From CBFGWV01 sp965652545 (GTDB lineage: Bacteria > Pseudomonadota > Gammaproteobacteria > Competibacterales > Competibacteraceae), in contig CBFGWV010000005.1 in NCBI GenBank assembly GCA_965652545.1, positions 1-60,628 of the forward strand: DNA of 60,628 bases, written 5' to 3'. Numbering within the stretch: the stretch's first letter is position 1; each line of letters opens with the position of its first letter. Position numbers and translations under genes: made by a program. The notes under the pieces are model-generated. The model did no database searches, was not told the origin of the DNA, and worked only from the letters and a program-made list of their open reading frames with translations. This document shows, one piece after another, positions 47,620 through 56,500 of this stretch.

Positions 47620-49383
47620 CTATCCCCCCATGACGCTTTCAATTTCGCGCGCCAGGTCTCTGGCCCGATACGGCTTGCACAGAAAGCCGCCGATGCCGGC
47701 CATGCGGGTCCGGTTCGCCTGGGTGACATCCGCGAAACCAGAGGTCATCAACACCTTCAGCCCCGGCAGGTGCCGGCGGGCCGCCTCGGCAAGGTCGATG
47801 CCGCTCATCCCGCCGGGCATGACGATATCGGTGAACAACACATCGACACCGGCGTGGCGTTCGACCATGGCCAGGGCGGACGGGCCATCCGCGGCTTCGA
47901 GAATCTGGTAATCCAGGGCGCTGAGCTGGCGTACCGCGCAGCGACGCAATTGCGCGTCATCGTCGACGACGAGCACCTTCTTGCGCCCCGACGACACGCC
48001 CTCGGCCGCACCGGGGATGATGGCCGACAGGTCCGCCGGCAGATAGACGCGCTTGGTGCCGTCGGTGTCATGCTCGACGTGCAGCCGGCCGTTCAATCGG
48101 CCGATCAAGGCTTGCACGACATCCGGCCCCGCCTCATCCGCCATGAGGCGGGGCGGCAAGGATGCGAGCGGCGCGCCCGGCAACCGATTGACCTGCACAG
48201 CCAGCTCGATGCACACATAACAGCCCGGCGGGAGCGGCCCGGGCCGGCCGCTCGCCTTGGCGTCGACAACGACATTGCGCGTGCTGACCACCAGCACGCC
48301 ACCGTGGGGCATGGACTCGCGCACATCGATGACCAGGTCCACCATCGCCGACTCCACATGGGTCGGTGAGGCAAACGCCGGCCACAGATCACGCGCCAGA
48401 TTGGGGCGGATCTCGATCTGCCCGATCAGCAGCCGGCGCATCAGCGCGAAGGTTGTGGCGACACAGCGGTTGGGCTGGAAGCTGCGCGGCTCGACATCTT
48501 GAGGATGCGTGAACCCCAGCAGCAGGCGGTTCAGCTCTGCCCCCCGCTCGCATGCGGCCAGGGAGTCGTCGACAAGCCCGGTCAGCCGAGTGTCGCCACG
48601 TGCCGATGTCGCCATTTCATCCAGGTTGCCCATCAGGCGGGTCAGGAGATTACTGAAATCCGCGATCAAGCCCGCCGACAAACGGCCGATGGCCATGCCG
48701 CGCCGGGCGGCGGCCAACTCCTGGCCTGTGGCCTTGGCTTCGGTGATATCGAACAACTGCCCGAAGATTTTCCTGCGCCCGTCGCCACCGCGCCCGATGC
48801 GGCAGCAATCGCGCAGCCAGACGGTGCGTCCAAAGCGTGACTCGCAGGCGGACTCGAAAACCAACCCCATCTCGCCGCTGCGCACTATGCGCTCGATAAG
48901 GCCGGGGTCGTCCAGGTCGACACCCGACCGCCGGCCCGTCCAGAACCCCTCTGCCAGCCAGTCCGCGGCATCGAACCCCAACAAACCGCCGACCGGCAGC
49001 TCGATGCTCTCGAAACGCCGGGTGTGCAAGTCGTACACGTAGGGCACCGCGCCGGTGTTGGCCGCCAGATGCCGAAAGCAGACGTCCTTATCGTTCAGCG
49101 CCCGGTTGTTGTCCTGCGCGATGCCCTGCAGCGCTTTATGCTGCTGGTCCTGACGCCATTGCCGCTGCCGCAACCGCCTGTAGGTGCGCAACTGCCACAA
49201 CACCATAGTGGTGGTGGCCAGCAATGCGGCGATCAACGCGATCAATGACTCGCTCTGCACATCGAACCGCAGAGCGATATAACCCGTCGCCGCCCCGATC
49301 AGGCCGCTCGTCGCGGTGGCACCCACAACGAACCATGCCTCGTTGTGCGAAAGGTGGAAAACCGATCTGCTGGGATACGTCAT
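47620..49383 (-). CDS. Hybrid sensor histidine kinase-like protein lacking the phospho-histidine
   Basis: A 587-residue membrane protein. Two N-terminal transmembrane helices (about 15-40 and 45-66), a PAS-like region (about 100-215), a HisKA-like segment, an ATPase-like region and a receiver (about 468-585). In the HisKA segment, the usual GIAHDFNNLL reads GLIADFSNLL, so the phosphoacceptor His is Ala241. The N box is altered (DLVIDVRES) and G boxes are not recognisable. The receiver is intact (D474-476, D519, K570). The kinase is probably inactive. Start ATG 49383; lies 109 bases upstream of manC on the same strand. Confidence 0.82.
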   Translation of the reverse strand: MTYPSRSVFHLSHNEAWFVVGATATSGLIGAATGYIALRFDVQSESLIALIAALLATTTMVLWQLRTYRRLRQRQWRQDQQHKALQGIAQDNNRALNDKDVCFRHLAANTGAVPYVYDLHTRRFESIELPVGGLLGFDAADWLAEGFWTGRRSGVDLDDPGLIERIVRSGEMGLVFESACESRFGRTVWLRDCCRIGRGGDGRRKIFGQLFDITEAKATGQELAAARRGMAIGRLSAGLIADFSNLLTRLMGNLDEMATSARGDTRLTGLVDDSLAACERGAELNRLLLGFTHPQDVEPRSFQPNRCVATTFALMRRLLIGQIEIRPNLARDLWPAFASPTHVESAMVDLVIDVRESMPHGGVLVVSTRNVVVDAKASGRPGPLPPGCYVCIELAVQVNRLPGAPLASLPPRLMADEAGPDVVQALIGRLNGRLHVEHDTDGTKRVYLPADLSAIIPGAAEGVSSGRKKVLVVDDDAQLRRCAVRQLSALDYQILEAADGPSALAMVERHAGVDVLFTDIVMPGGMSGIDLAEAARRHLPGLKVLMTSGFADVTQANRTRMAGIGGFLCKPYRARDLAREIESVMGG

Positions 49384-49699
49384 ATCCTTTGTCTTCAAAG
49401 ATTTACCGTTGCCCGCATCATAGGCCCATCGCACCACGGGGTCGCTGACGGGCCATGAAACACGCGGTGAACGGGCTGATACAGCGCAATGGCGGCTCCC
49501 CATCGGTGCAGGCCGTTGGTCGATTAATCAGCCGCTTGCGATGTCCTGCCCGCTGCACGCCGTTCACATGCGGGCACTCGGGCGACTGTGAAGACTTGTC
49601 ACAATGCACCCGCAGCCGGCCGGCGACGACTTTGCCAAGCGTCATCGGTACAATAGCCGGCTGTTTTGCTCCTTACGCTTGGAAAAAGCCCGATACCCC
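49384..49699. other. Divergent intergenic region, pseudo-kinase gene/gltX
   Basis: No gene. A TACAAT (49649-49654) about 46 bases before gltX is a possible -10 box for that gene but has no good -35 at the right distance. It must also hold the leftward promoter of the sensor gene. Confidence 0.4.
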
Positions 49700-51124
49700 A
49701 TGGTCAGAACCCGATTCGCCCCCAGCCCCACCGGTTTCCTCCACATCGGCGGCGCCCGTACGGCGTTGTTCTCCTGGCTGCACGCCCGCCACAACGGCGG
49801 CGCCGCGGTGCTGCGCATCGAGGACACCGACCTGGAGCGCTCCACGCCCGAGGCGGTGCAGGCGATCCTGGACGGGCTGGCCTGGCTCGGGCTCGATCAC
49901 GACGAAGGCCCTTACTACCAAACCCAGCGCTTCGAGCGCTACAAGGCCGTCATCCAGCAGATGCTCGATGCCGGCACCGCGTACCACTGCTATTGCTCGC
50001 GCGAGGAACTCGACGCCATGCGCGAGGCGGCCATGACGCGCAAAGAAAAGCCCCGCTACGACGGCCGCTGGCGCCCCGAGCCGGGCAAAGCCCTGCCCGA
50101 GCCGCCGGCCGGTGTCGCGCCGGTGGTGCGCTTCAAGAACCCCCTGGACGGCACCACCGTGATCGACGATGTGGTCCACGGCGATATCCGCTTCGACAAC
50201 GCCGAGTTGGACGACTTGATCATCGCCCGCGCCGACGGCACCCCCACGTACAACTTCTGCGTGGTCGTCGATGACATGGACATGGGCATCACCCACGTGG
50301 TGCGCGGCGACGATCACATCAACAACACCCCGCGCCAGGTCAACATCCTCAAAGCCCTGGGTGCGCCGGTGCCGGTGTACGCCCACGTGGCGATGATCCT
50401 GGGCGACGACGGGCAGAAGCTCTCCAAGCGCCACGGCGCGGTCAGCGTCACGCAATACCGCGACGACGGCTTTTTGCCCGAGGCGGTGCTCAACTACCTG
50501 GTGCGTCTGGGCTGGTCCCACGGCGACCAGGAGGTCTTCAGCCTGGAGGAGATGATCCGCCTGTTCGACCTAGCCGACGTAAACAAGTCGGCCTCGGCGT
50601 TCAACACCTCCAAGCTGCTGTGGCTGAACCAGCACTACATGATGGCCGCCGACCCGGCCCGTCTGGCCGGCTTGCTCCGCCCCCACCTGTCCGCCCTGGG
50701 TATCGAGCCGACCGACGACGCCCACCTGACGGCAACGGTAAAAGCCCACGTGGCCCGCGCCAACACGCTGGTGGACCTGGCACAGCAATGCGCCTACGTC
50801 TTTGCCGAGTTCGAGGACTACGACGAGAAGTCCGCCAAGGCCAACCTGCGCCCGGTGGCCGAGCAGCCGCTGATGGCCGTGCGCGAGGCCCTGGCCGCCC
50901 TGCCCGACTGGACCGGCGCCGCCGTGCACGCCGCCGTAGAGGCGGTCGCCGGGCAGTTGGATTTAAAGATGGGCAAGGTCGCACAGCCCCTGCGCGTGGC
51001 CGTGGTCGGCCGCGCCGCCTCGCCGGGTATCGACGAAACCTTGGAACTCGTCGGCCGCGACACCACCCTCAACCGTATCGACCGCGCCCTGGGCTACATC
51101 CGTGCCCGCGCCGAACAGGCCTGA
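49700..51124 (+). CDS. gltX: Glutamyl-tRNA synthetase
   Basis: A 474-residue class-I synthetase. HIGH-type motif (APSPTGFLHIGGARTALF) and KMSKS-type motif (KLSKRHGAVS) are present, with the C-terminal anticodon-binding helical domain. The ATG at 49700 gives the conserved MVRTRFAPSPTG start. glnS begins two bases after the stop, so the pair is one operon. Discrimination against tRNA-Gln cannot be read here, but the presence of glnS makes a discriminating enzyme likely. Confidence 0.97.
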   Translation: MVRTRFAPSPTGFLHIGGARTALFSWLHARHNGGAAVLRIEDTDLERSTPEAVQAILDGLAWLGLDHDEGPYYQTQRFERYKAVIQQMLDAGTAYHCYCSREELDAMREAAMTRKEKPRYDGRWRPEPGKALPEPPAGVAPVVRFKNPLDGTTVIDDVVHGDIRFDNAELDDLIIARADGTPTYNFCVVVDDMDMGITHVVRGDDHINNTPRQVNILKALGAPVPVYAHVAMILGDDGQKLSKRHGAVSVTQYRDDGFLPEAVLNYLVRLGWSHGDQEVFSLEEMIRLFDLADVNKSASAFNTSKLLWLNQHYMMAADPARLAGLLRPHLSALGIEPTDDAHLTATVKAHVARANTLVDLAQQCAYVFAEFEDYDEKSAKANLRPVAEQPLMAVREALAALPDWTGAAVHAAVEAVAGQLDLKMGKVAQPLRVAVVGRAASPGIDETLELVGRDTTLNRIDRALGYIRARAEQA

Positions 51125-51126
51125 TC

Positions 51127-52800
51127 ATGAGCGACGCTGCCGCCACACCGCGTACCCACTTCATCCGCCAGATCATCGAGGCGGACATCGCCGCCGGCAC
51201 CCATGGCGGTAAGGTGGTCACGCGCTTCCCGCCCGAGCCCAATGGCTATCTGCACATCGGCCATGCCAAGTCCATTTGCCTGAACTTCGGCATGGCACGG
51301 GACTACGGGGGGCGCTGCAACCTGCGCTTCGACGACACCAACCCCGGCAAAGAAAGCCCCGAATTCGTCGAGGCCATCCAACGCGACGTCGCCTGGCTGG
51401 GCTTCGATTGGGGCGACGAGGCCTTGTTCGCCTCGCGCTACTTTGGCCCGTTGTGCGAGTTCGCCATCGAGCTCATCGAAAAAGGCCTGGCCTACGTCGA
51501 TGACCTGTCGGCCGAGGAGATCCGCGAGTACCGCGGCACACTGACCCAGCCGGGGCGCAACAGCCCCTACCGCGACCGCAGCGTGGCCGAGAACCTCGAC
51601 TTGTTCGTGCGCATGCGTGCCGGTGAATTCCCCGATGGCGCCAAGGTGCTGCGGGCGAAGATCGACATGGCCTCGCCCAACATCAACCTGCGCGACCCTA
51701 CGCTTTATCGCATTCGCCGCGCCCATCACCACCAGACCGGCGACACCTGGTGCATCTACCCGATGTACGACTTCGCCCACGCGCTGTCGGACGCCATCGA
51801 GGGGGTCACCCACTCCATCTGCACATTGGAGTTCGAAGACCACCGCGCCTTGTACGACTGGCTGGTGGAGAACGTCTCCGCCCCCAGCCGGCCGCGCCAG
51901 TACGAATTCTCGCGGCTGAACCTGCAATACGCCGTCACCAGCAAGCGACGCCTGACCCTGCTGGTGAGCGAAGGCCACGTCGCCGGCTGGGACGACCCGC
52001 GCATGCCCACGATCGCCGGCCTGCGTCGGCGCGGCGTGCCGCCGGAGGCCATCCACCTGTTCTGCGAGCGCATCGGCGTGTCCAAAGCCGACAACACCAT
52101 CGGCATGGACGTGCTCGAGGGCTGCATCCGCGAGGTGCTCGATGCCGCCGCACCGCGCCGCATGGCCGTGCTCGACCCGCTGAAGGTCGTCATCACCAAT
52201 GTCGACGACAGCGCCGAGGAGTGGCTCCCCGCCGCCAACCACCCCAAGGACGAGACCATGGGGACGCGGGAGATCCCCTTCACCCGCGAGCTGTGGATCG
52301 ACCGCGCCGACTTCCGCGAAGAGGCCAACAAACAGTACAAACGCCTGGTCAGCGGCCAGTGCGTGCGCCTACGCAACGCCTACATCATCCGCTGCGACGA
52401 GGTGATCAAAGACGATGCCGGCAGCATCACCGAACTGCGTTGCAGCCGCTACGACGACTCCCTGGGCACCACCCCCGAGGGCGTCAAAGCGCGCGGCGTC
52501 ATCCATTGGGTGTCCGCCCGCCACGGCGTAGCCGCCGAAGTGCGCAAGTACGACCGCCTGTTCGCCCACCCGCAACCGGACCGCGAGGGCGACGACTTCC
52601 GCGCCCACTTGAACCCCGAGTCCCTCACCGTGCTCGATGCCATCGTCGAACCGGCACTGGCCAAGGCCGAGCCGGGCGAACGCTTCCAGTTCGAGCGCGA
52701 GGGGTATTTCTGCCGCGACGCCAAAAGCGAGGACCTGGTGTTCAACCTGACGGTCGGGCTGCGGGATACGTGGGAGAAGAAGGCGGGGGACGGGCAGTAG
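51127..52800 (+). CDS. glnS: Glutaminyl-tRNA synthetase
   Basis: A 557-residue class-I synthetase. FPPEPNGYLHIGHAKS contains the HIGH motif; the KMSKS position reads VTSKRRL. A C-terminal two-domain anticodon-binding beta-barrel follows. The ATG is at 51127; an upstream reading in the same frame lies within gltX and is rejected. This is the last gene of the conserved-composition block before the low-GC island. Confidence 0.97.
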   Translation: MSDAAATPRTHFIRQIIEADIAAGTHGGKVVTRFPPEPNGYLHIGHAKSICLNFGMARDYGGRCNLRFDDTNPGKESPEFVEAIQRDVAWLGFDWGDEALFASRYFGPLCEFAIELIEKGLAYVDDLSAEEIREYRGTLTQPGRNSPYRDRSVAENLDLFVRMRAGEFPDGAKVLRAKIDMASPNINLRDPTLYRIRRAHHHQTGDTWCIYPMYDFAHALSDAIEGVTHSICTLEFEDHRALYDWLVENVSAPSRPRQYEFSRLNLQYAVTSKRRLTLLVSEGHVAGWDDPRMPTIAGLRRRGVPPEAIHLFCERIGVSKADNTIGMDVLEGCIREVLDAAAPRRMAVLDPLKVVITNVDDSAEEWLPAANHPKDETMGTREIPFTRELWIDRADFREEANKQYKRLVSGQCVRLRNAYIIRCDEVIKDDAGSITELRCSRYDDSLGTTPEGVKARGVIHWVSARHGVAAEVRKYDRLFAHPQPDREGDDFRAHLNPESLTVLDAIVEPALAKAEPGERFQFEREGYFCRDAKSEDLVFNLTVGLRDTWEKKAGDGQ

Positions 52801-52929
52801 GCCACCTCGACCTCTGCTCGGACTAGCATTCGGCAAGCTCTGGATAGAACGCTGCAATCACCCGCACGGGGCCGACCCAAGTCGGATTTTTCACCGTCCG
52901 GACGGGTAGTCGTGTCAATCCAGTATTAC

Positions 52930-53437
52930 CCGCCCCGTTGGGTCCCTGCGGCCCCTTTTCGGGGCGCAGCGCACGGCAGGTGCAAAGCCGTTGTTCACGT
53001 AGGCGGCATCGCCAAACACCGTACAGCCATCCTCGCGCAGCAGCTTTGGCCGTCGTCACAGAGACGGTGTGCACCATGGCGTTGTTCACGTCCGCTCCCA
53101 TGTGGATCGTCATTCCGAAATACCCATGGGTATCCGTGCGCGCCTGCTGCATGTCCAGATCACGCACCCTGTCCTTGGTCTTTGTCGAGGGGCTGATCAA
53201 TGAGGGTGGCATCCGCCATCATGCCACTCTTGAGCAACAATCCACGGTACTCCAGATGGTAGGATCGCGCTCTCGTCGGGCATCGACTCATCGAACGGAT
53301 CCGGCCGCACAAAGACGCGCATGCACGGCACGTAGCAAAAGCGCGTCCTCGGAGCCGGGATCGGCCAGGAACTGTTCCCGGCGGCTATGCGGCTTCTTGC
53401 CCGGCTCAGCCAACATCGCGAACGAGGTTTGCTTCAT
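52930..53437 (-). pseudogene. Decayed IS5-family transposase remnant
   Basis: Read on the minus strand from the ATG at 53437: MKQTSFAMLAEPGKK then SRREQFLA, the IS5-family N-terminus, followed by a deletion and DPGSEDALLL. In shifted frames further down: MADATLI, then SPSTKTKDRVRDLDMQQAR, GYFGMTIHMGADV and LLREDGCTVFGDAAYV, all IS5 transposase blocks. At least two frameshifts and one internal deletion mean it is inactive. It lies directly after glnS and marks the left border of the low-GC island. Confidence 0.8.
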
Positions 53438-53592
53438 GCCTTGAGCTCCGTATTTCCAGCTCCGCTGGTATGCTACCGAACATCCCGGTCCCCTGGAGAG
53501 CTGGGCAGAGTTCCCTAAAGAAGTCAACGGTGGCCTCGACGTGATTCCAACGCCACCGCTAGCATAACCTCACAGCTAGGATCCACGAGCTC

Positions 53593-56500
53593 ATGGAGAT
53601 TCGAATTCTCAAGAAATCGGGCGTGCCTCATGCCGAGATTGAAGCCCACAAGAAAATCCAGGAAGAGTTTGACTCGACTCCATTTAGCAAGGAGTGGCGA
53701 GGCTACGCCGCTTTCTCCCTCGCGCGCAAAGGTCGAGGCGCCGGTGACGATGACTTCGATCTAGTCCTCATCACCCATACAAACATCGTTGTCATTGAAC
53801 TCAAGAACTGGCATGGAAAGCTCCTCGAGTCGAACGGAAACAAGTGGTTTTTAGATGGCGAAGATCGCGGTAGCTCGCCCGTCGACGTCGCCGCACTAAA
53901 GGCTAAGAAGCTCGCCAGCACCATGAAGCAGAAGCTCGGTCCGGAGCGAACACCTTTCGTGAGCTCGTACGTCGTTCTTCACGGAAAAATTAAAGAGATG
54001 CGACTCACCGACGCCGAAGAGCGATCAGTACTCAACATGGCAGATCTGCTCAGTTTCAAATATGCCGACTGTTACAAAAACTACCTCTGGGGTAAAGCTC
54101 GGTTTGACCCTATCACGCATCTGAAGACTTACGACAACTTCTTCGAAGGACCCAGTTTCAAGCCCAAGGTTTACTATGTCGATGGATTCCGTGCCGATCC
54201 CGAGCCAATTTTTGAACATCCTCGGGAGCTCTACCGAGAATTCAGAGCGGTTGCCAAAGACGACCCAAACGCACATGCGCTCCTCCGCGAATGGAACTTC
54301 AGCGCACTGAGTCTCGATTTGTTGGCCGAGAGCGATCGCGCAGCAGTAGCGTTGCGTGAACAGCGAGTATATCAGTACGTAGCAGACCGCAATGAAGAGC
54401 TCTCGCTAGGGTTGCTCCGCCCCCTTTCGCGAAAAACCCCTAACGATGTGACACTGGACTTTGCCGAATTATTCGCGCTGCCGAACACGGTAACACGTCT
54501 CACTGAGTTTACTCACAACATCTTACCTAAACTTCGCCCCGAAGAACGCCTGTTGCTCGTCAAAGCACTCTTGAATCGATTCGCTGAACTGCACGATCTC
54601 CGGGTTGCGCATCGCGACATAGGCGACCACAGCGTCTGGCTCGATCGATCCGCAAAGGTGATGATTTCGGGCTTTCCTGCCGCTTACTTTCCGGAGATGC
54701 GCACTGTTGGAACCTTTCGAGAGAAAGTCAAGGTCGAACAAGCCATCCTTCCAGAGGATAGCAACAAGGAAAGAGTATCTACACCATATAGCCGCGATGT
54801 GTTCATGCTCGGGGTACTTACTTATCTGCTGCTTCACGGAGAAAAGCCGCCGCGCGTAGCAGATATTTACAGCTGGTCCCCACGCGCCAATGACCTTTCC
54901 AAAGGGCTTCTGGACGATCCTATTCGACGTGCGCTTCAACCGAACCCGGACACTCGCTTTGCTGATGCGCGACAGATGCTTGAGGCGATAAATGCCGCCA
55001 CAGCTGATGCCCATGAAGCGATTATTGACATCTCGACGTTCGAAGCATTCAAACCCGCCACGAAAGAGCGCGACTACGACGAAACTCACGTACTTCATGA
55101 GAGCGATTCATTTCTTTGCTTTAAGTCAGACTCTGCCGAAAAATCCTTCCTGGTAAAAATCTGGTACGGCATCTCTCCAGATAAAAAGCAACAAGACAGA
55201 GCGCTACGCCTTTTATCTTTTCTCGAGCGTTGCCGCGTTCTGCAAAACCTTAATATGCCCCACTTACAGTCGGTCGTTGACTTTGGGCTAAGCCGTGGAA
55301 GTGTACTCTTGGTCCTGGATTGGACTGAAGGAAAATCGTTTTCCGATTGGCTTTGCGGTAACCCATCGCTTGAAGTACGGTTGACGATCGCTCGTGCACT
55401 GATAACGACAATTACTCGACTACACGACCTTGAGCTCGTACATGGAGACATTCATCCGGGGAACATCGTCATAGCCAATGACGGCTCACCTGTAATCATT
55501 GATGTCGCTGACCTGAGGATATCAAGCGATGATGCATACACGACAGCCTACCTTCCCGACAACTACAAGACGTTGTCGCCTTTCGAGCGCGACCGATTCG
55601 GCCTCGCTGCAACGCTTGTTGAGCTGTTCGGGTCTTCGCGCGAAAAACCCACAACTGGAACTTTCCCGATCCCCGATATCTACGATGAATTGGCAAACCT
55701 TCTCTCAGCCGAAACTCTGTCGACACTCGAGCCGCTGATTGACGTTCTCGAAAAAGCAAGTAGACCCGAGCAGGCTGAGATTCCCGTATTCACTGTAACG
55801 CTCACACACCTACATCCAGAAGATGTGTCGCGAGGAGCACTTCGAAGTGACAACGGCGAATTCCACGTATCTGCCAAGAGAGATCGAAGGTCTCCAAACT
55901 CCTTGCGCATTTGGATAACTGGCATCGGCCGGCAGCTGACGGTCGTCTGGAACCTATCCGATGAGCGTTTGGAGTCCGCGCGTTTGCAGTCAATCTCTCA
56001 AAGCCAGTTGCTTAGATCACAAACAATGCGAGACGTCACAGGCCGTTTCCAGATCGAGGTCACCGATGGCCCTGTGGCTGACGCAGAGCACCTTGTTCGA
56101 CACATTTTGGATATCGAGGGAATTAGAAGGAAAGTTACTGAAATCACTGGAACTCAAACAGAGGCAGAGTCGCATGCGGATGAAACGGATATCTATACCG
56201 ATCTTCCGCAGGCTCCCGCCAAGATTAGGTCGCGGGAGTTGTGGTCGGCTCTACTGCAGGCCGAGGAAGAATCTTTCCCCACAATCGTTGTGGCTGGAGA
56301 TTCGCGAAAAAGCCCTTACCGCGTTGGTCAAACGTTAGTTCCATATCACACCGACGGCCGGGTAATAGACTACGATCTCACCGACACCGTAATCGTGGAA
56401 AGCCAGGCTCCCGATGGAGTTTGGCTGCGTTGTGGTCAGCTGAACCTTCGCGACACCACTTTCGGGCAGCTCGCAGAACTTGCCATTGAACACCTACATC

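Noticed and set aside
52823..53212. A 129-codon frame on the minus strand as a functional gene
   Set aside because: Its middle is one block of IS5 transposase (GYFGMTIHMGADV) and its end runs into noise; it is part of a frameshifted remnant.
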